Both the position numbers and the translations under genes were made by a program. From DAOTXR01 sp034435375 (GTDB lineage: Bacteria > Chloroflexota > Anaerolineae > Aggregatilineales > UBA3940): 45,091 nucleotides of DNA. Below, piece by piece: positions 16,602 through 25,409 of this stretch (positions within the stretch are counted from its first letter, which is position 1; each line of letters starts with the position of its first letter). The stretch is from assembly GCA_034435375.1 (NCBI GenBank), contig DAOTXR010000019.1:1-45091 (forward strand), in the 5' to 3' direction. A model generated the notes under the pieces. The model saw nothing but the letters and a program-made list of their open reading frames with translations. It made no database searches and was not told the DNA's origin.

Positions 16602-18914
16602 CTACCTGCCTGTGCTGCGGCCAGCAAACGGGTTCAGCCGCGCCAGCAGGCGCTCCAGGGCCGTGCGGGCGACGAGTGGCCACACGCGCTGCCACGCTTC
16701 GCGGGCCTGTCGGTACGACTCGTAGCGCCCCACCAACGACAGCCGGTGTTCGGTGTACTGCTCCTGCACATACAGATCGACGATGCGCTTCACCTGATAG
16801 TCCCCCTCCGGGATCGACTGCCGGTAGGCTTCTGCTCGTTCGCAGGGTGTGTCGCTGGCCTGTAAGTCAACGCCTGCCAGCGGCGCGGCGATGTTCAAAC
16901 GGGCGTAGCTGCGTGCCACATCGCTGGTCAGGTTGTGCAGCCCGTGCTGTTTCATCCAGGTCCACACAGCCGCGCCGATCACCCCTATCACCAATGCCGT
17001 CGCCAGCAGCCCACGCAGCACGGTCAGCAGCGCAGGGCCGCGCTGCGAGTCCATACCGGGCGCTCCGCGCGGGCTGTGCTCAGACTCATCCCCCGGCGTG
17101 GTCGGCGGCTGAGCGGTGGGCGCCGGCGTCGGCGGGCCCAACTGCGGCGGCTGCGCCAGTGCGCCTGCCTCAAACACCTGAAACTGCTCGCTGCGCAGGA
17201 TAGGCTGCTGGGCCGCCGTGGGTTCAAATTCCACCCAGCCGTATTCCGGGAAGTACACCTCGACCCAGGTGTGGGCGTCCGACTCGGCCACCACATAGGC
17301 GCTGATCTCTGGGTCAAAGGCGCCCTGGGCAAAGCCCACGGCGATCCGCGCCGGGATGCCCACCGAGCGCAGCAACACAGCCATGGCCGAGGCGTAGTAG
17401 GTGCAGTAGCCTTCCTGCCGCTCGAACAGCACGTAATCGACCGGCTCGACCTCGTTCGGGGGCGCGGCGACCTGCTCATTGTAGGTGATGTTGGTTCGCA
17501 GGTAAAGCTCGATGGCGCGGGCGACATCGTAGGGGTTGGTGTAGGGCGCGGCGAGCTGTCGGGCCAGCTCGCGGGTGCGCGGGCTAATGTTCTCTGGCAG
17601 CAGCAGATAGCGATTCTTCACCCAAAGCGGGTATTCGGTTCCGGCCAGCCGCAGGCTGGTCTCGTCGGCGATGCTGATCGAGGAGGTCACCCCGTAGGTC
17701 GCTCCCTGCTCCAGCAGGCGGGATGATTGCACGACTGTCACGGTGCCTGCCTCGCTGCCGGGCAGGTTGGGAATCATCTCGTAGATGATCGGCAGCGAGG
17801 CGAAGGAGACCGGCTGCGGCGCTGCGTACAGCAGACGTGTGGCCGGCATCAGCACCTCAACGCGCTGTTGGACGTTTCGGCGCAGGCTGTAGGGGCCGTT
17901 TGTCTCCGGGCGTAACTGGCCAAAGTCAGAGGTGATGCGCAGCTCGGCGTTGGTCCACCAACGGCCCATGAAATATTGTTCAAAGACCTTGGAGCGCCAG
18001 TAATAGCGATACCCTTGCGGCGCGTAGACGGTCATGACCGGGTTGTCGCTCAGGTGGATGGGGCCGCCCATAGCGAGCGTCGCGCCCCCGTAGTAGGAGG
18101 CCACCGACCCGGCGCGGCCTTCGAGGGCGTTGAACATGCGGTCGAAGGTCTCCTGCACGTCTCGCCAGGGGTTATCGGAGCGTTCCCACAGCTCGGCCAA
18201 CCCGTGACTGGCCTGGGCGGTGGGAGCCAGCCAGGCCAGCCCCAGCAGGACCGCCGCTGCTGCCAGCCCACCGCGCATCAGGTCGAAGCGGGTGCTGGGG
18301 TGAAACCCGACTCGCTGCCGACGCCACAGGCGTTCGCGCTGCACGATGTGGGTTTGGACGGCCAGTGCGAGGGTCAGGAACAGATAGACGGCCACAAACA
18401 GCTTCATGTTGGCCGGGCCGAGGTAGTAGTAGGCGTTCACCAGCAAGGCCAGGCCGCCGGGAACTGCCGCCTGCCACAGGCGATGCAGCCGGAAGACGTT
18501 CCACACCGCGCTAAAGGTCAGCAGCCAGGCCAGCAGCCCGACGAACAGCAGGAAGATCAGGTTGTCGCGGCTGAAGCCGCCGCTGACAGCCTGCTCGATC
18601 CAGGTCCCCAGCCGGAAGCTGACCTCCATCAGCCGTTCGCGGAAGGTAAGCGGTTCGGCGATCTGCCCCCCGACCAGCGCCCACACCGTGAACAGGCCGT
18701 AGACCAGGCTGATGAGCGTGCCTGTCAGGCCGGGAAAGCGCGAGAGGGATAGCAGGTAGTTGGCCGCCACCGCAATCAGGACCACGACGGGCAGGATGTC
18801 CAGCCCTTCGGCCCACTGGGCAGCGGTTACCGCCCAGGCGGCGACCAGCATCATCAGGCCGACCAGCGCCAGGGCGGCCAGATCGTCGCGGAGGGTGAGC
18901 AGGGTGCGCTGCAT
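16602..18914 (-). CDS. TgpA-type membrane transglutaminase
   Basis: A 770-residue protein with the TgpA layout: six to seven N-terminal membrane helices (about 10-230), an outer transglutaminase-like domain (about 260-590), a Pro-rich linker, one more helix (about 637-660) and a cytoplasmic tail like DUF4129 (to 770). The catalytic Cys504 is in EGYCTYYASAM and His548 in DAHTWVEVYFPEYGW. The third triad position, normally Asp 16 residues after the His, is Glu564 (FEPT). The family acts as transglutaminase or protease on cell-surface proteins. ATG 18914 is 9 bp past the pseudokinase stop, with GGGAA upstream, so the genes are co-transcribed. Control by the kinases of the operon is a fair inference, with the cytoplasmic tail as a possible phosphorylation or docking site. 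Confidence 0.87.
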   Translation of the reverse strand: MQRTLLTLRDDLAALALVGLMMLVAAWAVTAAQWAEGLDILPVVVLIAVAANYLLSLSRFPGLTGTLISLVYGLFTVWALVGGQIAEPLTFRERLMEVSFRLGTWIEQAVSGGFSRDNLIFLLFVGLLAWLLTFSAVWNVFRLHRLWQAAVPGGLALLVNAYYYLGPANMKLFVAVYLFLTLALAVQTHIVQRERLWRRQRVGFHPSTRFDLMRGGLAAAAVLLGLAWLAPTAQASHGLAELWERSDNPWRDVQETFDRMFNALEGRAGSVASYYGGATLAMGGPIHLSDNPVMTVYAPQGYRYYWRSKVFEQYFMGRWWTNAELRITSDFGQLRPETNGPYSLRRNVQQRVEVLMPATRLLYAAPQPVSFASLPIIYEMIPNLPGSEAGTVTVVQSSRLLEQGATYGVTSSISIADETSLRLAGTEYPLWVKNRYLLLPENISPRTRELARQLAAPYTNPYDVARAIELYLRTNITYNEQVAAPPNEVEPVDYVLFERQEGYCTYYASAMAVLLRSVGIPARIAVGFAQGAFDPEISAYVVAESDAHTWVEVYFPEYGWVEFEPTAAQQPILRSEQFQVFEAGALAQPPQLGPPTPAPTAQPPTTPGDESEHSPRGAPGMDSQRGPALLTVLRGLLATALVIGVIGAAVWTWMKQHGLHNLTSDVARSYARLNIAAPLAGVDLQASDTPCERAEAYRQSIPEGDYQVKRIVDLYVQEQYTEHRLSLVGRYESYRQAREAWQRVWPLVARTALERLLARLNPFAGRSTGR

Positions 18915-18923
18915 GGATTCCCA

Positions 18924-21158
18924 TCACGGCGCGGGCTGCCACGCGCCGTTGTACTCGTCGTAGGGGCGGTCGGTAAGTTGGCGCACGAGGCGACCCTCCA
19001 GGTCCAGCACATACAGGTCGCGGTTGCCTGCCCGATCTGATGTGACCAGGATCAGCGTTCCATCCGGCGAGAAGCGCGGCGCAGTATAGTTGTACCAGTC
19101 ATCCGTCAGGCGGCGGATCACGCAATCGTCGATGGGATCACAGGTCGCGTCAGCCAGGAAAAGCTGGCGGCGATTTTCTGTCAGAGCCTGATAGACAGCC
19201 AGACGGCGATCGGGCGAGAAGGTAATGAACTCGATCAGCCCTCGGGCATCCGTGATCGGCACACGGTCGGTCGAGATGCCGCCGGGAGGCAGGCGTTGGA
19301 TGTCGAACGCGCCTGACAGGCCCGCCCCAAAGAAAATTAACGATCCGTCTGGCGCCCAATCCAGCAGGTCTACATCGCCCGGAACCTGGGTTATCTCCTC
19401 AATTCTGCCCCGTGGTGTGACGGTCCGCAGGTAGTAGCGCCCGGCATCGCGAGCGTAGTAGGCGATGCGGTCGCCTTCGGTCGACCACACTGGCCACGAG
19501 TCGACGCTCAGGGTGGTGGTCAGGTTAGTGACTTTCGACGGACAGGTCTCTGGCTCGGCGGCACACGACGCCTCCACTGCGGCGATGTGCTGCCCACCGG
19601 CTCGCACGTCAGACTGGAAGGCCAGCAGCAGCCCGTCTGGCGACCAGGCCGGGTGATCGTCGAGCGTGGTATTGCTCGTCACCTGCGTCACCTGGCCACT
19701 GAGGAGGTCGAGCAGGAAGATTTCCGGGTCGCCATCGCGCTCCGAGACGTAAGCGATCAGCCCTGCGCTTCCGGCGAGGGGGGTAGGGAGCGGCGTGGCG
19801 GTGGCGGTGGCCGTCGGTGTGGGCGGTGTGAGTGGGGTAGACGTAGAGGTCGGAGCCTGGGCGGTGGCAGTGGCCTGGGTGTCGAGCACTGCCTGGGTCT
19901 GCGTCTGGAATCCGCCAAAGTACGCCTGGATGGTCTGAGTGGCCTGGGCGTTGTAGGTGGCGGCGGCAGGCGTCTGCGTGCTGTGGATCTCGGCCAGCTT
20001 GAACAGGTTGACCTGCCGTCGAGCCTCCGCGCCGATCAGCACGCCCACGGCGAACCACACCACGACAAACATCAGCAGCACCAGAACAGCCGTGTACCAC
20101 GGCACCCCGCCCAGGGTGACGCGGCGCGCGCCGTGCTGGCGGGTCTTGCGGGCCAGGCGGCGCTGCTCGCGCCTGGAGGGCTTTGCGGTCTTCTCGGCAG
20201 GGGGTGTCACGGGTTGGGGCGCTTCGACCCGGATCGGCGCGGGCACCGGCGGCGGCGTGGGCGTAGGGGTATCAACTGGTGAGGCCAGGACGTTGGTGAT
20301 GTCCTTGCCCCGCGTGGTGGTTGCCATCTGCCCCAGAGCGTTGCTCAGAGCGCGAGCCATCTCACCTGCACTGGCGTATCGCTCGTCCACCGTCTTGGCC
20401 AGCGCGCCGCGCACCACCGCATCCACGGCGGGCAGGATGACGGGATTGAAGGCTCGCAGCGACGGGATCGGCTCCTCCAGGTGCATTTGCACCAGCCGGA
20501 TCGTTGTGTCAGCCCGGTAGGGTGGGCGGCCTACCAACATCTGGAAAACCGTCGCTCCCAGGGCATAGACATCAGCGGCAGGGGTCAGCTCGCGCTCGCC
20601 GCGCGCGATCTCCGGCGCGATGTACTCCGCTGAGCCAAGAATCTGCGAGCCGGTCAGGCTGGGTGTGGCTTCGCGCAGGCGCGGGATGGCAAAATCGGAC
20701 AACGAGGCATTGCCTTCCTCGTCCAGCATGACATTGGTTGGCTTGATATTCAGGTGCAGCACGCCCTGCCCGTGGGCGTAATCGAGAGCCTGGGCCACCT
20801 GCTCCACGATGGGTACCACCTCGCCCACCGCCAGCGAGCCATAGCGTCGCAGCATCTCAGCCAGCGATCCGCCGGGCATGTAACGCATCGCCACATAAGG
20901 ACGACCATCCCATTCACCCACGCCATACAGCTTCACAATGCCGGGGTGTTCCAGCGCGGCCAGCCTGGCTGCCTGTAACTCGAACTGCTGATAGAACCCG
21001 GCCTCTTGCATCAGCACACGCGGCAGGAACTTGACCGCCGCCAGGCGATTGGCTCCGGAGTCGTAGGCGCGGTACACAATCCCGATCTCGCCACGACCCA
21101 GGACCCCCTTAATCTCGTATTGATCTACACGTTTGCCGACGAGCGTCTCATCAGACAC
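18924..21158 (-). CDS. receptor-like pseudokinase with TolB/PD40 propeller
   Basis: A 744-residue protein built like a PknB-type receptor kinase: kinase domain (14-280), Pro-rich linker, one membrane helix (about 350-375), a Thr/Ala-rich stalk and a six-bladed TolB/PD40-like outer propeller (about 460-744, repeats ending AWSPDG, RFSPDG, AWQP). The glycine loop (GRGEIG, 21-26) and Lys43 (AAVK) remain. Three catalytic positions are lost: the alphaC Glu is Gln62, the HRD Asp is Asn137 (HLN) and the DFG Gly is Ala157 (DFA). It may bind ATP but should not phosphorylate normally. GTG 21158 has GAAGG 6 nt upstream. It follows an intact paralogue at 21263-23350 and precedes the transglutaminase by 9 bp, so a role as allosteric partner or scaffold is likely. 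Confidence 0.88.
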   Translation of the reverse strand: MSDETLVGKRVDQYEIKGVLGRGEIGIVYRAYDSGANRLAAVKFLPRVLMQEAGFYQQFELQAARLAALEHPGIVKLYGVGEWDGRPYVAMRYMPGGSLAEMLRRYGSLAVGEVVPIVEQVAQALDYAHGQGVLHLNIKPTNVMLDEEGNASLSDFAIPRLREATPSLTGSQILGSAEYIAPEIARGERELTPAADVYALGATVFQMLVGRPPYRADTTIRLVQMHLEEPIPSLRAFNPVILPAVDAVVRGALAKTVDERYASAGEMARALSNALGQMATTTRGKDITNVLASPVDTPTPTPPPVPAPIRVEAPQPVTPPAEKTAKPSRREQRRLARKTRQHGARRVTLGGVPWYTAVLVLLMFVVVWFAVGVLIGAEARRQVNLFKLAEIHSTQTPAAATYNAQATQTIQAYFGGFQTQTQAVLDTQATATAQAPTSTSTPLTPPTPTATATATPLPTPLAGSAGLIAYVSERDGDPEIFLLDLLSGQVTQVTSNTTLDDHPAWSPDGLLLAFQSDVRAGGQHIAAVEASCAAEPETCPSKVTNLTTTLSVDSWPVWSTEGDRIAYYARDAGRYYLRTVTPRGRIEEITQVPGDVDLLDWAPDGSLIFFGAGLSGAFDIQRLPPGGISTDRVPITDARGLIEFITFSPDRRLAVYQALTENRRQLFLADATCDPIDDCVIRRLTDDWYNYTAPRFSPDGTLILVTSDRAGNRDLYVLDLEGRLVRQLTDRPYDEYNGAWQPAP

Positions 21159-21262
21159 AGAGCACCTTCCAGAACGGATGATCGGTTGCGAGCCACACTT
21201 GACTGTCTGCTTTCACCTGTTCAGCCATCGATCCAGAACATCCAACGGTCAACCCTTGCCAT

Positions 21263-23350
21263 TCACGGCTGCCAGGCTGGAGCGACGCTGTTGGTTGCCT
21301 CAAACGTCACCTGCCACAGCTCTCCCGTCTGCACATTGAGTACATACAGGTTAAAGATACCGCTGCTGTCACGATCCGAGTCGAAGGCGATGCGCGTGCC
21401 GTCCGGCGACCAAGCCACGTCGTCATCGCGGGCCACGCCGCTGGTCAGCGAGGCCGTCTCCCCGGTGTGTAGATTCACGGCCATGATAGCCCGCTGGCCA
21501 GTTGGCAGCCCCTGGGCCGACGTGAATGCCAGCCGCATCCCATCCGGCGACCAATCCGGCCACAGGTCTGGGACGGTGTTGTCGGTGACGCGGGCCACTG
21601 CGCCGCCTTCCACGCCGACGATGTAGATTTCGGCGCTGTCGTCCTGCTCAGGAACCTTCACGTAATAGGCGATGCGCGCGCCGTCCGGCGACCAGGTGGG
21701 GTTGAAATCGTCCACGGTGTTAAAGGTGAGCTGGCGCACGTCTGAGCCGTCGGGCCGCATGATGAAGATCTCGAAGTCGCCGTCGCGCTCCGACGAGAAG
21801 GCGATCCACTGCCCATCAGGGGACCAGGCGGGGTCGGCGTCACGGACCCCGTTGTCCGTGATCGGGTGGACGCCGCTGCCGTCTGCATTCATGATCTTGA
21901 TCTCGGCGTCGCCGTCAGTGCTGGAAGCGAACACGATCTGTGCGCCGTCTGGCGACCAGGCCGGATCGAAGTCGTAGGCCGTGTTGGCGGTGAGCTGGAG
22001 CAGGCCGGTGCCGTCCAGGTTGATGACATAGATCTCGTAGTCGCCGTCCCGGTTGGAGGCGAACGCCAGCCGTCCACCGCCGCTGGCGGGCGGCAACCCT
22101 GGCGCTGGGGTCTCCAAGTTGGATGACGGAGAGGGAGTGAGTTCCTCGGTGGACGCAGCAGGAGCAGGGGTCGATGTGACGGTTGGCGTGGTCGTGGCGC
22201 GAGGCATAGGGGTGAAGATGGCCAGCAAGGTCAAGGGGTGGCCATCGGTGAGCACCAGAGCCGTCAGCACCACGCCGGCCATCAGGGCCGCAATCACACC
22301 CACAATGATCAGGCAGCCGCCGAAGCGGAAGCGCTCCGGCTCCTCGGCCTCATCGACCGCGAGCGCATAGGCGCTGCCTGCGCCGGCGGCAGATTGAGGC
22401 GGGTGAGCCTGGTAGACCGTGTGCGGCCAGGGCGCGGGCGGCGCATAGACCTGATCGGGTGCATAGGCGAGCGCAACCGCCGCCGGGTTGGCGCTGGCCT
22501 CCGGGGAGGCCAGTTCGGAGGGGGAGTGGCTCATCGCGCGGGTCAGGTCGCGGGCAAACTCGCCCGCCGAGGCGTACCGTTCGCGCGGGAACTTGGCCAG
22601 GCTGCGTTGCACCACAGCGTCGAGGGTCGAACTGAAGTTGGGATCAAAGGCGCAGATGGAAGGCGGCGGCTCCATCACGTGCATCATCAGCGTCTTCATC
22701 GGATCGGGGTCGAAGAAGGGCAGCTCCCCGGTGAGCATCTGGTAGACGATCACGCCCAGCGCATAGATGTCGGCGGCATGGGTGACGGTTTCGCCCTTAC
22801 GTACCATCTCCGGCGCAACGTAAGGCGGCGTGCCGATCACACGCGAACCAGTCAGGCCAATCGACGCCTGCTGTACCCGAGCAATGCCAAAGTCGGCCAG
22901 GTAGGCGTTGCCGTCGCTGTCCAAGAGAATGTTGGATGGCTTGAGGTCGCGGTGGATGATCCCCCGGCTGTGGGCGTGATCGAGCGCCCCGGCCACCTGC
23001 TGGGTGATCCGCGCCACCGTCCCCATGTCGGGCAGGGAGTCGCCGATCCGGTCGGCCAGAGTGCCGCCCGGCAGGTAGCGCATCACGAAGTACGGGATGC
23101 CCCGATCTTCGCCCACATCGTAGACCGGCAGGATGTGCAGGTGCTCCAGCCGGGCGATGGTACGTACCTCCTGCTGGAAGCGAGTCAGGAAGGTGTCGTC
23201 GTGCAGGAACTCGCGGGGGAGAACCTTGATGGCGACAATGCGATCCATAGCAGGCTGATAGGCCAGGTAGACGGTCGACATACCGCCCTTGCCCAACAGC
23301 GTCCGCACCTCATACTGCCCCAGCTTGTGGCCGATCAGTTCATCCGGCAT
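21263..23350 (-). CDS. receptor-like Ser/Thr protein kinase with TolB/PD40 propeller
   Basis: A 695-residue PknB-like kinase with all key residues: glycine loop GKGGMS (20-25), Lys42 (AIK), alphaC Glu61, IHRDLKPSN with Asp135, and DFG (153-155). A Pro/Tyr-rich juxtamembrane stretch, one membrane helix (about 345-370, CLIIVGVIAALMAGVVLTAL) and a short Thr/Ser stalk follow. The C-terminus is a six-bladed propeller with five WSPDG repeats and a closing AWQP (about 420-695), probably outside the cell and possibly sensing glycans or peptides. ATG 23350 has GAGG 6 nt upstream. It is first in the minus-strand operon (pseudokinase, transglutaminase, lipoprotein). Likely substrates are operon partners and the soluble FHA protein (9070-9531), which is inference. 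Confidence 0.9.
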   Translation of the reverse strand: MPDELIGHKLGQYEVRTLLGKGGMSTVYLAYQPAMDRIVAIKVLPREFLHDDTFLTRFQQEVRTIARLEHLHILPVYDVGEDRGIPYFVMRYLPGGTLADRIGDSLPDMGTVARITQQVAGALDHAHSRGIIHRDLKPSNILLDSDGNAYLADFGIARVQQASIGLTGSRVIGTPPYVAPEMVRKGETVTHAADIYALGVIVYQMLTGELPFFDPDPMKTLMMHVMEPPPSICAFDPNFSSTLDAVVQRSLAKFPRERYASAGEFARDLTRAMSHSPSELASPEASANPAAVALAYAPDQVYAPPAPWPHTVYQAHPPQSAAGAGSAYALAVDEAEEPERFRFGGCLIIVGVIAALMAGVVLTALVLTDGHPLTLLAIFTPMPRATTTPTVTSTPAPAASTEELTPSPSSNLETPAPGLPPASGGGRLAFASNRDGDYEIYVINLDGTGLLQLTANTAYDFDPAWSPDGAQIVFASSTDGDAEIKIMNADGSGVHPITDNGVRDADPAWSPDGQWIAFSSERDGDFEIFIMRPDGSDVRQLTFNTVDDFNPTWSPDGARIAYYVKVPEQDDSAEIYIVGVEGGAVARVTDNTVPDLWPDWSPDGMRLAFTSAQGLPTGQRAIMAVNLHTGETASLTSGVARDDDVAWSPDGTRIAFDSDRDSSGIFNLYVLNVQTGELWQVTFEATNSVAPAWQP

Positions 23351-23385
23351 AGCGTTCCTCACGCCGAAGTCAGGCTACGGGACCG

Positions 23386-23391
23386 ATTATA
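23386..23391 (-). promoter_or_regulatory. -10 box of the kinase operon
   Basis: A perfect TATAAT on the minus strand lies about 36 bp before the ATG at 23350. The matching -35 (TTTCGA, 17 bp away) is weak, so the site may need an activator. Confidence 0.4.
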
Positions 23392-23422
23392 GACCGATTG
23401 TCGAGGGATCGAAAAAAACCGT

Positions 23423-23451
23423 TTGGCAGACTTCGCGCCACCCGCTAACAT
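23423..23451 (+). promoter_or_regulatory. promoter of the solute-binding lipoprotein gene
   Basis: TTGGCA (23423-23428, 5 of 6) and TAACAT (23446-23451, 4 of 6) are 17 bp apart, leaving an 80-nt leader before the ATG at 23535. The leader holds a GCCCCG/CGGGGC hairpin. Confidence 0.5.
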
Positions 23452-23534
23452 ATCCCCGTGAGGGAATGAACTGCCTCTGCCCCGACCAGCAAGCAGACGG
23501 GGCGCTCAACATGGCTGTGCGGTGAGGAACCACC

Positions 23535-24878
23535 ATGATCAGACGGCTGTGCGCCCTGGCGGCGCTGATGTTTGTCCTGACGGCGTGCGGGCTGATCCCC
23601 GGCGGCGCGCCTCAGACTCCGGCGGGGGCAGCGCCGACTGCCACCGAACCGGCCCCCACGCTCTATGCACCCCACACCCCTACTGTTCCGGCGGCGGGCA
23701 GCGAGGCCCTGCCAGACGAGGAAGCCCCGCTGGTGCTGACGGTATGGACGGCAGAAGACCTCTCTCCGCTCAACGACACGCCTGGTGGGCAGGCGTTGCT
23801 CGAACAGTTTACCACCTTCGACCAGAGATTTCCGGACATCCGCGTAGATATTTACATCAAGCGAGCCAGCGGCGCGGGCAGTACCCTGGCCTATCTGCGC
23901 AGCGCCCCCAGCGTCGCCCCTGCCATTCTGCCCGATCTGGCCTTGCTCGACCGTGAGGCGCTGGCGCAGGCGGCCTCCGAAGGACTGGTGGTGCCTATCG
24001 ATACGCTGATCGACCCTATGCTGCTGGAGGACATGTATCCGGTGGCGCTGGAGATGGGCGCCGTCGATGGCAAGCTGGTGGGGCTGCCCTATGTGCTTCA
24101 GGTGCAACACTCCGTCTATCGTGAGACGCTGTTCCAGGAACCTCCCAGCTCTTTCGCGGCGGTCCTCTCCAGCCCGGTGCCTTTTGTATTCCCTGCCGGG
24201 ACGCTGGGCAGCGTCAACCGGACCACCCTGCTCCAGTACATGGCGGCAGGCGGCGTGCTGGTCGATGAGGACGGCGCTCCCCACCTCGACTCGGCGGCGC
24301 TGGCCTCCGTGCTCAACTTCTACGCCGCCGGGCGCGAACGAGGGGTGATCGATACGGCGCTGTTCCAGATCGCCGACTTCAACGACTCGTGGGCGCTGTA
24401 CCGCAGCCGACAGGCCGGGTTTGCGGCGGTCTCCTCGTTGAACTACCTCTCGGAGCGCAGCGAGGTCCGTAATACGGGCGTCACCTGGACGCCCACCCCA
24501 GACGGGGGTCCTTTCACGCTGGCGACAGGCTGGGTGTGGGTGGTCACCACCCAAGACCCCGATCACCAGGCGGCGGCGATGTCGCTGCTGAACTTCCTGA
24601 TGAACCCTGTCAACCTGGGGACATACACGCAGGCCTCCGGCTGGCTGCCGTCGCAGGCGGGAGCGCTGGCAGTGTGGGGTGATGCTGACTCCTACACCGC
24701 CATTGGCGGCGTGTTGCTGGAAAACGCCGTGCTGCTGCCCGACCTGGCGGTGCGAGCTGCGCCCGGCGAAGCGATCCAGGATGCGGTTGAGGCCGTGCTG
24801 CTGAATGGTGTGTCGCCCTTCCAGGCTGCGAACGAGGCGGCGCAGAAGGTCAACCCGCCGAACAGCAGTGCGCCGTGA
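23535..24878 (+). CDS. orphan extracellular solute-binding lipoprotein (family 1)
   Basis: A 447-residue lipoprotein with lipobox LTAC (Cys18), a Pro/Ala/Thr-rich linker to about residue 65 and a family-1 (sugar-type) binding-protein fold. LVLTVWTAEDLSP starts the first lobe, and the later stretches GKLVGLPYVLQVQHSVYRE and FLMNPVNLGTYTQASGWLPS are hinge and helix segments usual in maltose-type binding proteins. GAGGA lies 6 nt upstream of the ATG. No permease or ATPase gene is next to it, so it either serves a transporter encoded elsewhere or acts as a sensor. It is divergent from the kinase operon and shares the 184-bp gap with it. Confidence 0.8.
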   Translation: MIRRLCALAALMFVLTACGLIPGGAPQTPAGAAPTATEPAPTLYAPHTPTVPAAGSEALPDEEAPLVLTVWTAEDLSPLNDTPGGQALLEQFTTFDQRFPDIRVDIYIKRASGAGSTLAYLRSAPSVAPAILPDLALLDREALAQAASEGLVVPIDTLIDPMLLEDMYPVALEMGAVDGKLVGLPYVLQVQHSVYRETLFQEPPSSFAAVLSSPVPFVFPAGTLGSVNRTTLLQYMAAGGVLVDEDGAPHLDSAALASVLNFYAAGRERGVIDTALFQIADFNDSWALYRSRQAGFAAVSSLNYLSERSEVRNTGVTWTPTPDGGPFTLATGWVWVVTTQDPDHQAAAMSLLNFLMNPVNLGTYTQASGWLPSQAGALAVWGDADSYTAIGGVLLENAVLLPDLAVRAAPGEAIQDAVEAVLLNGVSPFQAANEAAQKVNPPNSSAP

Positions 24879-24880
24879 GT

Positions 24881-24909
24881 TTTTCATCTGGTGCAGTTTA
24901 CGGTATGAT
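24881..24909 (+). promoter_or_regulatory. promoter before the 139-residue gene
   Basis: TTTTCA (24881-24886) and TATGAT (24904-24909, 5 of 6) are 17 bp apart, 80 bp before the ATG at 24990. Confidence 0.45.
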
Positions 24910-24927
24910 CCATGAGCGAGTTGAGCA

Positions 24928-24957
24928 GTTTGGCCGGAGGCGTTTTCGGCCAAACGC
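24928..24957 (+). promoter_or_regulatory. leader with two mutually exclusive hairpins
   Basis: A 9-bp stem (GTTTGGCCG 24928-24936 with CGGCCAAAC 24947-24955) competes with a 6-bp stem (GCGTTT 24940-24945 with AAACGC 24952-24957), which shares the 3' arm. Both lie between the promoter and the ATG at 24990. This could be a switch in the leader or just a degenerate interspersed hairpin. Confidence 0.35.
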
Positions 24958-24989
24958 TGAATCCCTGACAAGGAGCGTGGGCGCAAGAC

Positions 24990-25409
24990 ATGAGCACGAA
25001 TGCCCGAACCTGGTTCTACGAGCAGCCTGAGAAGAGTCTCTACCTGATCACGGAGCGCCTGAACGGGACTTTCTGGCAGGCCCGCATTGTGGGGATGTAC
25101 TGGCGCTGTGTGCAGGTCGAGCCGCACTACCGCGCCATAGGGTATGCCGGCAACCGGCTCTTGGAGCTGGCGTGGGTCCCCGGCCAGTGGCTATCGCTGA
25201 AGGCCCCTCACGGTTTCGACATCGATCCGCTGGTCGAGGCTGTCACCCAACGTGTCCTGGGACGCCCCCCTTGCGTCACCTACGCCACCCACGACAACGA
25301 ACAGGTCTTCGAATGGCATGTCGATGGCGGCGACAAGCGCTGGAGCGAGATTCAGGGGCGTGGAGAATTTGTCAGGCCCAGACGGCTGCCCTGCGCCGGA
25401 AAGCTCTAG
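24990..25409 (+). CDS. conserved-looking protein of unknown function, 139 residues
   Basis: I do not recognise a family. The protein is soluble and rich in Trp, Tyr and aromatic pairs (WFYEQPEKSLYLI, WQARIVGMYWRC), with a basic C-terminal tail. A beta-rich N-terminal half is followed by a helix with DPLVEAVTQRVLG. Codon use is like that of the neighbours and a promoter precedes it, supporting a real gene. AGGAG lies 14 nt before the ATG, unusually far, so translation may be weak or depend on the leader hairpins. The 102-bp gap after it contains a TTGACA at 25480 with no matching -10. Confidence 0.55.
   Translation: MSTNARTWFYEQPEKSLYLITERLNGTFWQARIVGMYWRCVQVEPHYRAIGYAGNRLLELAWVPGQWLSLKAPHGFDIDPLVEAVTQRVLGRPPCVTYATHDNEQVFEWHVDGGDKRWSEIQGRGEFVRPRRLPCAGKL

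Noticed and set aside
20735..20765. Chance that the pseudokinase changes are sequencing errors
   Set aside because: Three separate catalytic sites are changed by in-frame substitutions while the rest of the long frame is intact, which single errors would not produce.
23445..25127. A 560-residue open frame on the minus strand opposite the binding-lipoprotein gene
   Set aside because: It is full of Arg, Gln, His and Gly without any motif, lies antisense to a clear lipoprotein gene and reflects high-GC third-position bias.
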